Source of the DNA: Scatolibacter rhodanostii
Lineage (GTDB): Bacteria > Bacillota > Clostridia > Oscillospirales > Acutalibacteraceae
DNA: 64,000 nucleotides
Direction: 5' to 3'
Assembly: GCF_900197595.1 (NCBI RefSeq)
Contig: NZ_FZLO01000006.1
Span: 62,001-126,000, forward strand
Position 1 is the stretch's first letter. Every line of letters begins with the position of its first letter. Below the pieces are notes generated by a model. That model was not told where the DNA came from. It searched no databases and saw nothing but the letters and a program-made list of their open reading frames with translations. Below, one piece after another: positions 27,288-34,648 of the stretch. The position numbers were made by a program, and so were the translations under genes.

Positions 27288-27851
27288 CTAAAAGCGAAAC
27301 ATCTTTTTAATTTTGGGTTGAACCACTTTAATATATCTAAAAATTAATCCATCAAACGCCTTATCATAAATAATAAAAACCGCATTCAATAATAGGAAAA
27401 GAACAATAACCGTATTTTGTCCAAAGAAAGGAATCTCTTCAATCGGGATATTTAAAAATTTTACAGAGACAAAAACTTCTAGGAACATCGCCGCGTTGAA
27501 TACCGCTAATTTTGTTATCCACCGTATGACTACATTCTTAATTCTACCCAAAATAGCATATAGGGCAGGATAATAGCCAAAAAACACGATAAAAAACAAG
27601 GCGGCTTCTCGATCGGGCACCAACAAAAGAGAAAGTAGTGAACAACCCGCATAAGCTCCGAAAGCCCATTTCACACCTGCTTCTACTACAACCGCAATCA
27701 AAAGGCAGCCGGCTAAGGCAGGCAAGGCAATGGTAGCGATGGGAACAATCCCCGTTAAAAAAAGAACCACCACGCAAAGTGCTGCTATTATGCCCGTAAA
27801 AGCCATTTTTTGTGCATAGGTTTTACGCATCATATCTGCTCTGTCCCTCAT
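27288..27851 (-). CDS. Integral membrane protein, ECF S-component-like layout
   Basis: A 187-residue protein with about five or six hydrophobic helices and an N-terminal segment AQKMAFTGIIAALCVVVLFL, similar in style to S components of ECF vitamin transporters and to small clostridial membrane proteins of unknown role. No ligand motif was recognised. The ATG at 27851 abuts its AGAGAGGA site; an in-frame ATG at 27833 has more normal spacing and may be the true start. Neighbouring genes do not suggest a substrate. Confidence 0.6.
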   Translation of the reverse strand: MRDRADMMRKTYAQKMAFTGIIAALCVVVLFLTGIVPIATIALPALAGCLLIAVVVEAGVKWAFGAYAGCSLLSLLLVPDREAALFFIVFFGYYPALYAILGRIKNVVIRWITKLAVFNAAMFLEVFVSVKFLNIPIEEIPFFGQNTVIVLFLLLNAVFIIYDKAFDGLIFRYIKVVQPKIKKMFRF

Positions 27852-27937
27852 TCCTCTCTTAAGTCACTTTTTCGCAATTTCTCTGTTTTTCTTGTCTGCA
27901 AGCTGAAAAAATATAACACAAAATTAAATTTTTACTT

Positions 27938-28573
27938 TTAACAGCAAGAAATTAAATCTCCGCCCATGCATTCGCAGCAGCAATCGGCCGCCATTAAGCC
28001 TGTACAAACATCGCATGAATTACAGCCGTTCACATTTTGATTCATGTTTGGAGAATATCCGCCGTAAGCGCCACTTCTTTGGTTAGATGCTTGGTTCATG
28101 GCAGCCGTGTATTCGGCATTGCCCGGATCTCTGCGGCACGCCTCAGCAAAATGCTCACGAGCCTCTTCCAACCAACCCCTGCGATAAAGAACAGAGCCTT
28201 TTAGAAAGTACCATTCTGCATTTCTGCTTTGTACCGGTACCCCATTCAGAATTTGCTCTGCATCGGCAAATCTGCCCGCCATAATCAACTGGCGAACATC
28301 TCTAAAACCTGAATTACCATCTGTATTGACATAGTTATAACCACCGGTATAGCTTTTACTTTGTGCCTGCTGACTAGTACCTTGCTTCCTTTGGTTAACG
28401 ACAGTGTCATAAGCTTCGTTGATTTCTTTCATCTTCTCATCTGCCAGTTCTTTTAGCGGACTGTCTGCATACTGGTCGGGGTGATATTTTTTTGCAAGGG
28501 TTCGATAGGCCTCTTTTACTTGTTCATCTGTTGCATTGGGTGCAACCCCCAAAACTTTATACGGATCTGTCAT
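27938..28573 (-). CDS. J-domain protein with TPR-like middle and Cys-rich tail
   Basis: A 211-residue co-chaperone-like protein. The N-terminal J domain (DPYKVLGVAPNATDEQVKEA) contains the HPD tripeptide in KKYHPDQYAD that stimulates Hsp70 ATPase. The middle has one or two TPR-like helices (AEWYFLKGSVLYRRGWLEEA, then EHFAEACRRDPGNAEY). The last 28 residues hold nine Cys (CNSCDVC, DCCCEC, ISCC), suggesting metal binding or disulfide chemistry. It has no zinc-finger or CTD substrate domain, so it is not classical DnaJ. It is paired with the DUF5685-type gene just upstream. Confidence 0.85.
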   Translation of the reverse strand: MTDPYKVLGVAPNATDEQVKEAYRTLAKKYHPDQYADSPLKELADEKMKEINEAYDTVVNQRKQGTSQQAQSKSYTGGYNYVNTDGNSGFRDVRQLIMAGRFADAEQILNGVPVQSRNAEWYFLKGSVLYRRGWLEEAREHFAEACRRDPGNAEYTAAMNQASNQRSGAYGGYSPNMNQNVNGCNSCDVCTGLMAADCCCECMGGDLISCC

Positions 28574-28655
28574 ATTAGGTCCTTCCCTTTCTCTTTTTCC
28601 ATGGCGCGTTCTCTAAAATAAATTTATTTTAATGGCAATAAACTACGTGTTTAAT

Positions 28656-29582
28656 TTAATGAGGCTCTTTTTTGCGTTTCCTGTCTTTAACATGCAGAAA
28701 AAGAATCTCTTTCTGTACTTGCGGCAAGCCCTTTTGCACGATGTTTTCAATAATTGGTGCAAACTGTTGAAACGAAATGAGATTAATAGCTGGCAATAGG
28801 TTTGCTAAATTGGCGTTAAGTGCTTCATTGCAAAAAGTTTCGGCTTTCTGGCGAACCTCACCTGAAAAAGCTTCTGATTGCTTTTTGCCGACATAGCTCT
28901 GCAGTGACAATTTCTGAACCAAGGGATTAAAGCTTCCGGATTTTAAATCATCTGCCAAATCATCTGAGGCATCCATTAAATAAACCCAACGCCCAAGAAA
29001 ATACCCAAATTGCTTAAGCGGCACAGCAAGCATTTTATCACCGTGTCCTAGTTCTTCCATGAGCAGAGCAAGCATATTAGCCGTAGGTTCACAACAAGCA
29101 TCTAACGATGGATTTTCAGTTGCCTCTATCTCTGCTTGATCTTTCATTGCGGAGGAGACAATTTCTGCCATGTCGGGGTACTGCGCTTTTGCCTTTTTAT
29201 ATTTTTGACTTAAATAAGGCAACCCCATTCTGGACACCACTGACTTGGAAAAGCTATCATCCTCTATATTATCATAAAATTTGTAATAAGTCATCATAAT
29301 GGAAAGAGCGGCTGCTTTTTCATATTCTGTCCCGGATGAAGCAATAAATTTGCATTTTTTTGCTGGATTCACCGTGCAGTGCTTTTCTTTGGCAGGGACA
29401 GCACTACCGTTCACAGCAATAGCTACCAATGCATATAACGTCGCATCATAACTCAGTGTAAATCTGGTGCCAACACCTAAGCTGTCGCCTAACACACGGC
29501 AAAGCTGACAGTAAACCGCCTTATATTCTTCATATTCTCGCACCAACAATTCTGATTTTAAAGGACGTATATACCCAAACAT
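28656..29582 (-). CDS. DUF5685-family protein
   Basis: A 308-residue, mainly helical protein with the family start MFGYIRPLKSELLVREYEEY and a CxxC (YCQLC) soon after, then CTVNPAKKCKF with further Cys. The central segment YDNIEDD-SF-K and LMDASDDLADDLKSGSFNPL has the clustered Asp pattern of prenyl-synthase-like helical folds. That is only a visual resemblance. The Cys pairs suggest a metal site. It is followed 83 bp later by the Cys-rich J protein, an arrangement I recognise from other Clostridia, suggesting a client-chaperone or metal-insertion pair. No function is established. Confidence 0.75.
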   Translation of the reverse strand: MFGYIRPLKSELLVREYEEYKAVYCQLCRVLGDSLGVGTRFTLSYDATLYALVAIAVNGSAVPAKEKHCTVNPAKKCKFIASSGTEYEKAAALSIMMTYYKFYDNIEDDSFSKSVVSRMGLPYLSQKYKKAKAQYPDMAEIVSSAMKDQAEIEATENPSLDACCEPTANMLALLMEELGHGDKMLAVPLKQFGYFLGRWVYLMDASDDLADDLKSGSFNPLVQKLSLQSYVGKKQSEAFSGEVRQKAETFCNEALNANLANLLPAINLISFQQFAPIIENIVQKGLPQVQKEILFLHVKDRKRKKEPH

Positions 29583-29704
29583 GTTCTTTCCCTTTCTTGT
29601 TTATTATTTTACCTGATTGCAAGAAAAACTTATTGAACAGCCTGTAAATTTTTTATGCAGTGATTCTTACAAAATTAAAACGAATTTATGATAACAAAAT
29701 AAAT

Positions 29705-29733
29705 ACTCCGCTGTTGGCATAAAACAGCGAAGT
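29705..29733 (-). terminator. Terminator after the S24 repressor gene
   Basis: ACTCCGCTGTT (29705-29715) pairs with AACAGCGAAGT (29723-29733), one mismatch. The minus strand continues ATTTATTTT. The rest of 29583-29870 shows no gene. Confidence 0.7.
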
Positions 29734-29870
29734 CTCCTTAATTTTATATCTCTACAAAGCTTCGAAGCTTTAAAGCATGTCTGCACACAAAGACCTTCTA
29801 CTCCATATCATGGTTTACAAAGGCTTTTCGTAAAGCTTTTGTTTAAATTCTTACCCCAATATTGTCATTT

Positions 29871-30500
29871 TTAAAATCTTTTTCGCAGCTCAATCACTTT
29901 CCCGACCACACTAATGGATATTTCTTTTAAATTGTAAATTTGTGGGTGGTGTTCAGGATTATCGGATTGAGGCGATAAAATCACGGTATCTCCTTGGCGA
30001 TTAAACCGTTTAACAGTAGCTTCATCCCCGTTCACTAAGACGACAGCAACTTCACCATTTTCGACAACTGGTTGTTTGTGTACAACAATGATATCTCCTT
30101 CATTGATTCCGAGCGCATTCATGCTGTCACCACGGGCACGCAAACCAAAATATTCTCCATCTTCTTCAAAATCACTGGCAATATAGCCTTCAATGTCTTC
30201 TGCGGCATACATGGGCATTCCACAAGAAACTTTGCCCAGCAGTGGCATTCTGTTTTGAGGATGATAGGGCACTAAACCGGCTTTTTCCCAGTCTTGTTCT
30301 TCAGAACTTCGGGGGTCCAAATCCCCTAATGTACAGTCCATGACCTTTATTAGCGCACTAATCGTCGCCATATTTGGGTTTTTTGTAATACCGGCACTTA
30401 TTTTCTTTATAGTGCTTAGCGGAACTCCTGATTTTTCTGACAATTCACTGATTGTCATTCCTCTAGCCTTACGGATGTCATTTAGTTTTTCTATCATCAT
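29871..30500 (-). CDS. Phage-type repressor: XRE HTH + S24 self-cleaving peptidase
   Basis: A 209-residue CI/LexA-like repressor. The N-terminal Xre helix-turn-helix (MTISELSEKSGVPLSTIKKI) is followed by a Peptidase_S24 domain. The candidate cleavage site is Cys93-Gly94 (KVSCGMP). The catalytic Ser126 is in RGDSMNALGI and Lys164 in EATVKRF, so autocleavage should be intact. It is divergent from the Cro-like gene across a 172-bp switch region with three operator-like dyads and two promoters. Proteins of this type are inactivated in SOS through RecA filaments. I infer the same here. It is LexA-like in fold, but its setting is that of a prophage switch, not the genome lexA. Confidence 0.9.
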   Translation of the reverse strand: MMIEKLNDIRKARGMTISELSEKSGVPLSTIKKISAGITKNPNMATISALIKVMDCTLGDLDPRSSEEQDWEKAGLVPYHPQNRMPLLGKVSCGMPMYAAEDIEGYIASDFEEDGEYFGLRARGDSMNALGINEGDIIVVHKQPVVENGEVAVVLVNGDEATVKRFNRQGDTVILSPQSDNPEHHPQIYNLKEISISVVGKVIELRKRF

Positions 30501-30520
30501 ATGAATCGCCCCCTACGCGC

Positions 30521-30549
30521 ATTATAAACCTTTGTTCTGTTATCGTCAA
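30521..30549 (-). promoter_or_regulatory. Leftward promoter of the repressor gene
   Basis: On the minus strand TTGACG (30549-30544), 17 bp, TATAAT (30526-30521). The start should lie about 14 nt before the repressor start codon. Operator dyad A (30556-30573) is just upstream of the -35 box, where bound repressor could activate or block. Confidence 0.8.
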
Positions 30550-30555
30550 GCAATT

Positions 30556-30573
30556 TGTTCTTTAAAAGGAACT
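30556..30573. promoter_or_regulatory. Operator-like dyad A of the lysis switch
   Basis: Read on the minus strand, AGTTCCTTTTAAAGAACA fits AGTTCC-TTTTAW-GGWWCT with two mismatches (first G and last T). Its 12-bp core AAGTTCCTTTTA (30574-30563) is identical in dyads B and C. Confidence 0.65.
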
Positions 30574-30588
30574 TTTCTTCCTTTTTAC

Positions 30589-30617
30589 TTGACAAGTTCC
30601 TTTTATGGTACTAAAAT
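30589..30617 (+). promoter_or_regulatory. Rightward promoter of the cro-like/lysis operon
   Basis: A perfect TTGACA (30589-30594), 17 bp, TAAAAT (30612-30617). Operator dyad B fills the spacer, so repressor bound there would exclude RNA polymerase. Confidence 0.85.
30595..30612. promoter_or_regulatory. Operator-like dyad B of the lysis switch
   Basis: AGTTCCTTTTATGGTACT, AGTTCC paired with GGTACT (one mismatch to perfect dyad). It overlaps the rightward promoter spacer. Confidence 0.7.
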
Positions 30618-30628
30618 TGACTTTATAA

Positions 30629-30646
30629 AGTTCCTTTTAAGGTTCT
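30629..30646. promoter_or_regulatory. Operator-like dyad C of the lysis switch
   Basis: AGTTCCTTTTAAGGTTCT. Centre-to-centre distances are 39 bp (A-B) and 34 bp (B-C). It lies just after the predicted rightward transcription start, inside the leader of the cro-like gene. Confidence 0.65.
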
Positions 30647-30672
30647 TAAATATGCAAATTGAGGTGGTCACC

Positions 30673-30918
30673 ATGACTCCATTAGGAGAAAAAATCAGAA
30701 GTAAACGAATGAACCAAAATATGACACAAAAAATATTATCTGAAAAATCGGGAATTTCTCTTAAGATGCTGCGTAATTATGAACTTGGCCGCAATGAACC
30801 CGGTGCTGCTGCCTTAAGCTGGTTAGCACTTACACTCGGCGTTTCTGCCGATTGGTTGCTTGGCATTGAGGTTCATCAGCACCACGCTGAGCATTCGCCG
30901 AAACTTCTGACGAAATAA
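30673..30918 (+). CDS. Cro-like small XRE-family regulator
   Basis: An 81-residue helix-turn-helix protein (LGEKIRSKRMNQNMTQKILS, then GISLKMLRNYELGRNEPG and TLGVSADWLLG). It has no second domain. It is the first gene on the rightward transcript, opposite the S24 repressor, the place of cro in lambdoid-type switches. The frame is open from 30532, but GAGGTGG at 30661-30667 directs the ATG at 30673. It probably competes with the repressor for the three dyads, or tunes them. Confidence 0.8.
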   Translation: MTPLGEKIRSKRMNQNMTQKILSEKSGISLKMLRNYELGRNEPGAAALSWLALTLGVSADWLLGIEVHQHHAEHSPKLLTK

Positions 30919-30955
30919 ACCGCTGGCGAATGATTTGTGTGAGGAGGTGACCCCC

Positions 30956-31177
30956 ATAGACAGCAATGTTATTGTCGCTATTCTATCCTGCGCCGGAACC
31001 ATTATTGGTTCAGCCTTTGGTGTATTTGCCAGCCAAAAACTGACTCGCCACCGCATAGAACAGCTTGAGAAAAAAGTTGACAAACACAATCAACTAATTG
31101 AACGAACCGCCATTTTAGAAGAAAAGGTGAAAGTCATTAATCACAGAATTGACGGCCTTGAGCATACTATAAAATAA
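30956..31177 (+). CDS. XhlA-like phage lysis-module protein with a putative ATA start
   Basis: A 73-residue protein with one transmembrane helix (VIVAILSCAGTIIGSAFGVF) followed by a charged coiled coil (HRIEQLEKKVDKHNQLIERT, then ILEEKVKVINHRIDGLEH). This is the layout of small XhlA/haemolysin-type proteins next to phage holins. No ATG or GTG fits. The nearest in-frame canonical start is TTG at 30935, which lies before the Shine-Dalgarno site. GAGGAGGTG (30941-30949) is ideally spaced for the ATA at 30956, and the homologue-like sequence begins right after it (DSNVIV). I therefore propose an AUA start, with TTG 30935 (80 residues) as the alternative. Confidence 0.7.
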   Translation: MDSNVIVAILSCAGTIIGSAFGVFASQKLTRHRIEQLEKKVDKHNQLIERTAILEEKVKVINHRIDGLEHTIK

Positions 31178-31189
31178 GGAGAGATGTGT

Positions 31190-31444
31190 ATGAAAGACAA
31201 CAAAATTTCTGCCGGCACCATTGCGCGCACTGCGTGCTTATTGCTCGCATTGATTAATCAAATTCTTGTTATGTTTGACAAAAGTCCCCTTTCTTTGGGA
31301 GATGAAACAATTACCGCTCTTGTTAGTACGGCTGCCACCATCGTAACTTCTATCATAGCTTGGTGGAAAAACAACAGCATTACGGCTCCTGCCATTGAAG
31401 CGGACAAACTTATGCATAACTTGAAAGACAAGGAGGCAACTTAA
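31190..31444 (+). CDS. SPP1-type phage holin
   Basis: An 84-residue holin: helix 1 [20 protein letters not shown], a short turn KSPLSLGDE, helix 2 [16 protein letters not shown], then [20 protein letters not shown], which is the characteristic ending of the SPP1/BhlB-like holin family. Holins make membrane lesions that let the endolysin reach the wall. Start choice: AGGAGAG at 31177-31183 abuts an ATG at 31184 but is 6 nt from the ATG at 31190. The stop overlaps the endolysin start by one base (TAATG), so the two are translationally coupled. Confidence 0.88.
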   Translation: MKDNKISAGTIARTACLLLALINQILVMFDKSPLSLGDETITALVSTAATIVTSIIAWWKNNSITAPAIEADKLMHNLKDKEAT

Positions 31445-32568
31445 TGTCACAAACTTTTGGAGTTGACATTTCCTATGCAAACGGCGATGTGGACTTTCAC
31501 GCTTTAAAAGCGGCCGGTGTAAAATTTGTAATTTTGCGCTGCGGCTATGGTAATGATATGGCTCACCAAGATGATGCCCAATATTTTGCCAATCTAGAGA
31601 AATGTAAAATTCACAATATGCCTTATGGCGTCTATCTATATTCTTATGCTAGAAATGTTGAAATGGCTAAAAGTGAAGCCGCTCACACTTTACGACTGCT
31701 TAAAAATACCAACCCACAATATGGTGTTTGGTACGACTTAGAAGATAAAATTTTGCCGTCTGGCGAAGTTTTGATTGATATGGCCGTCACCTATTGCGAC
31801 ATTATTAAAGAAGCGGGCTATTATGCTGGCATTTATGCCAATTTATATTGGTTTAATGTAAAATTGAATGACAGCCGTCTTAATCAATATGGCAGATGGG
31901 TGGCTCAGTGGAGCAACGCCAACACCTATGAAAAAACGTTTGATATTTGGCAATTCACTGATTCTTATCAAATTGGAGGAAAAGGATTTGACGGCAACTA
32001 TGCCTATAAAGACTTTCTATCGGGTACTCCTGAAACGCCCGGCAAACCAACTTCACCTCCTATCAAAGAGCCAGCGCCCTCTGCAACAGACACCTATGTT
32101 GTCCAATCAGGAGATACACTAGGTGGCATTGCTGAAAAACATGGCACAACCTACCAAAAACTGGCTGAAATAAACGGTATATCCAATCCCAACCTTATCT
32201 ACACAGGTCAAGTCATTAAGCTCACTGCTTCGACTTCTCCTGCTGTGCCTACTACTCCCTCAGCTTCTGAAAATTATGTTGTACAGTCCGGCGATACCCT
32301 AGGAGGTATTGCTGCTAAATACGGTACGACTTACCAAAAACTTGCCGAGATAAATGGTCTCGCTAATCCCAATTTAATTTATCCGGGTCAAGTCATCAAA
32401 ATTTCAGGAACTGCTTCTGCTGCACCAAATAACTACACCGTACAATCGGGTGACACCCTCTCCGGTATTGCTTCAAAATATAACACAACCTATCAAAAAC
32501 TGGCCGAAATAAACGGCATATCCAATCCCAACTTGATTTACGTTGGTCAAGTGATTCGACTCTCGTAA
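31444..32568 (+). CDS. Endolysin: GH25 muramidase with three LysM repeats
   Basis: A 374-residue peptidoglycan hydrolase. The N-terminal GH25 domain (about residues 1-195) starts [14 protein letters not shown] and has the catalytic acids in WYDLEDK and a late WQFTDSY. A Pro/Thr/Ser linker leads to three LysM domains, each with VQSGDTLxGIA and NPNLIYxGQVI, which bind the glycan. There is no signal peptide, so export depends on the holin encoded immediately upstream. This is a phage-style lysin rather than a housekeeping autolysin. The three LysM units are nearly identical in DNA, showing recent duplication. Confidence 0.95.
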   Translation: MSQTFGVDISYANGDVDFHALKAAGVKFVILRCGYGNDMAHQDDAQYFANLEKCKIHNMPYGVYLYSYARNVEMAKSEAAHTLRLLKNTNPQYGVWYDLEDKILPSGEVLIDMAVTYCDIIKEAGYYAGIYANLYWFNVKLNDSRLNQYGRWVAQWSNANTYEKTFDIWQFTDSYQIGGKGFDGNYAYKDFLSGTPETPGKPTSPPIKEPAPSATDTYVVQSGDTLGGIAEKHGTTYQKLAEINGISNPNLIYTGQVIKLTASTSPAVPTTPSASENYVVQSGDTLGGIAAKYGTTYQKLAEINGLANPNLIYPGQVIKISGTASAAPNNYTVQSGDTLSGIASKYNTTYQKLAEINGISNPNLIYVGQVIRLS

Positions 32569-32594
32569 ATCATCCTATTCTTTATGTTAGAATG

Positions 32595-32643
32595 AAAAGG
32601 AAATCACCCTGCTTCAAATGAAGTAGGGTGATTTCCTTTTTAT
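32595..32643 (+). terminator. Strong terminator closing the lysis cassette
   Basis: A 20-bp stem with one mismatch (32595-32614 with 32621-32640) ends in a T tract, giving a clean 3' end for the rightward operon. It can also stop the convergent GH130 transcript. Confidence 0.9.
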
Positions 32644-32671
32644 TTTTTAAGTTGTTATGCTTATACGCAAA

Positions 32672-33658
32672 TTAATCGACTTTCATGGGATATTTACGGA
32701 TATAGCTCAAAATCTCATCTACTGTTGTGAAGGCAAGACCTGTAACGGTATCAGCTGCACCATAATAAATGGAAATTCTACCTGTGGGAGCATCTGTTAA
32801 GCAAGCGCAAGGGAATGTAACGTTAGGCACATCACCTGTCAACTCATAAGATTCTTCCGGTCCAAAGATATAGAAATTGCCACGCTCTTTTACAATCCAA
32901 GGTTTCTCTATATCGAGAAGAGCGGCGCCAAAGCGATAAACAAAGCCATTGCAAGAATTCAACACGCCGTGATAAATCATCAGCCAGCCTTCATCTGTTT
33001 CAATCGGTGTGGGTCCAGGACCAACTTTTTTAGCCTGCCAGCCTGCTGCTGTGCCAAACATATAGCGGTGTTTGCCCCAATGTGTTAAGTCTGGGCTTTC
33101 GCTATAGAAAACATCGCCAAATGGGGTGTGACCTGTGTCACTAGGACGGCTCATCATCGCAAATTTGCCGTTAATTTTTCTTGGGAACAAAACGCCATTA
33201 CGGTTGTATGGCAAAAAGGCATTTTCAAGCTGATAGAAAGTCTTAAAATCAAAAGTATAACCTACACCAATGGTTGGACCATGGTAACCATTACACCAAG
33301 TGATGTAATAACGGTCATCAATAAAGCAAACGCGAGGATCATAACGATATTCTTTACGTGTTACCTCTTCATCACCCTCAAATACGATTGGGTCATGATT
33401 GATATTCCAATGAATACCATCTTCACTGAATCCAGCAAATATATCCATCTGCACAGCTAGGTTATCACAACGGAACACACCTGCATAAGCATCGCCAAAT
33501 TCTACAACAGCAGAGTTGAAAATACTGTTTGATGTTGGAATTGCATCTCTTTTAATGACTGGATTTGCATCATAGCGCCAAACTGGCTTAAGATACCCCT
33601 CTGGTTTGTCTTGCCACGGCATGTTGGCATGCGCTGGTTTTCCAATAATTTTTGCCAT
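32672..33658 (-). CDS. GH130-family beta-mannoside phosphorylase/hydrolase
   Basis: A 328-residue five-bladed beta-propeller enzyme of glycoside hydrolase family 130. Family features are [20 protein letters not shown] near the start, [19 protein letters not shown] with the catalytic Asp, [20 protein letters not shown] with the phosphate-binding basic residues, and YHGVL. The length suits the mannooligosaccharide-type (GH130_2-like) subfamily. The enzyme would phosphorolyse beta-1,4-mannosyl linkages to mannose-1-phosphate. It is a lone gene, so it probably serves intracellular degradation of imported manno-oligosaccharides. The exact linkage cannot be read from sequence. Confidence 0.85.
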   Translation of the reverse strand: MAKIIGKPAHANMPWQDKPEGYLKPVWRYDANPVIKRDAIPTSNSIFNSAVVEFGDAYAGVFRCDNLAVQMDIFAGFSEDGIHWNINHDPIVFEGDEEVTRKEYRYDPRVCFIDDRYYITWCNGYHGPTIGVGYTFDFKTFYQLENAFLPYNRNGVLFPRKINGKFAMMSRPSDTGHTPFGDVFYSESPDLTHWGKHRYMFGTAAGWQAKKVGPGPTPIETDEGWLMIYHGVLNSCNGFVYRFGAALLDIEKPWIVKERGNFYIFGPEESYELTGDVPNVTFPCACLTDAPTGRISIYYGAADTVTGLAFTTVDEILSYIRKYPMKVD

Positions 33659-33730
33659 TTTGTCTCCCTCTTTCCTTTGCTATCTCAATACAACAGGTTT
33701 TCTTTGCCACCTATTTGAGCATTTTTTATT

Positions 33731-33759
33731 ATTATAGTGTTAAACCAAATAAAAAGCAA
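33731..33759 (-). promoter_or_regulatory. Promoter of the GH130 gene
   Basis: On the minus strand TTGCTT (33759-33754), 17 bp, TATAAT (33736-33731). The rest of 33760-34077 shows no gene or clear signal. Confidence 0.65.
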
Positions 33760-34077
33760 TGCCCTCACACCACTTTTGTGCAAAATATAAGATATTTTCT
33801 AAATTTTTATGGTCTTTTGCACTATTCAATTTTACTTTTGCATAATCTTAAAACACAAACTCTGTCTAATTTTGCCTAATTTAAGTTTATTCGCTAAAAA
33901 AATCACCTGATTGTCATCGTGTATTCCAGTCATTCAAAAAAGAGCCGACATTTGCAGTTGCAATGCTTATAAAACTTTGGGTTCTCTCTTAAATCTTACA
34001 ACATCGAACGTTTTTCGTGCTCATAAGATTTTTGATAGGCTAGAAATCTGATACCAATCAGGTTATCTTTTCTTATT

Positions 34078-34473
34078 TTATTTTGTTTTTACAAACTGTC
34101 CTATTTTCTTGTCCATATTGGATATGTGCTGTGTTAACCAATCCACTACCATTTTATTGGCATTTAGAATCACCATCAAATTTCCGCCAGAAGAATTAAA
34201 ATCGCTTTTTAGTTTTGCGAGCTGAGCGATAAAAAGTATATGAGCCTTTTTTTGCTCTTCATATCCAGGATACTGAATACTCAGCATATATTTCTCTTCA
34301 TCTGCAAAATGTTTTTTTGTATAGCTATCCAGAAACTCTAACAGCTCTCCTATATATTCCTTGGCTTGATGATTTTTTCCGGCTTCAAATAGTTTTTCAG
34401 CTTTTTCAAACCAAGTTTTGTGCTGCTCATCAATTTCATTTACACCAACCGATAAATTTTGTGTCCACGGCAT
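34078..34473 (-). CDS. Bacteriohemerythrin
   Basis: A 131-residue four-helix protein that binds O2 at a diiron site. Ligand motifs are IDEQHKTW (first His), LDSYTKKHFADEEKYM (HxxxE), KKAHILF, and the late LTQHISNMDKKI (HxxxxD). The spacing matches single-domain bacteriohemerythrins used by anaerobes for oxygen sensing or scavenging. The frame opens at 34491, but GGAGGG sits 6 nt before the ATG at 34473. It is monocistronic. The oxygen-sensitive NrdD/NrdG system lies nearby, but there is no direct link. Confidence 0.93.
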   Translation of the reverse strand: MPWTQNLSVGVNEIDEQHKTWFEKAEKLFEAGKNHQAKEYIGELLEFLDSYTKKHFADEEKYMLSIQYPGYEEQKKAHILFIAQLAKLKSDFNSSGGNLMVILNANKMVVDWLTQHISNMDKKIGQFVKTK

Positions 34474-34591
34474 AATTTTCCCTCCACGCAATGATTATTA
34501 ATTCTTATATTACAACAGTTTTATTGTGATTACAATAAATAACCTCTATTTTTTTACATTGGACTAATAATTTTGTTTAAATAACACAAAA

Positions 34592-34618
34592 ACGGTGCGG
34601 ACAAGAAGTCCACACCGT
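34592..34618 (-). terminator. Terminator after pckG
   Basis: ACGGTGCGGA (34592-34601) pairs with TCCACACCGT (34609-34618), one mismatch. On the minus strand TTTTTGTGTTATT follows. Confidence 0.8.
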
Positions 34619-34648
34619 CTTATTGATTCTATTCATCTAACAATAGAA

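Noticed and set aside
32089-32566. Intergenic repeat array
   Set aside because: The near-identical DNA blocks are the three in-frame LysM domains of the endolysin.
29583-32670. Complete prophage
   Set aside because: No integrase, terminase, capsid, tail or replication gene flanks the switch and lysis genes. Both sides are ordinary chromosomal genes with their own terminators.
34020-34075. Terminator after the hemerythrin gene
   Set aside because: Only short weak stems (6-7 bp with bulges) were seen and no convincing T tract, so it is not listed as a feature.
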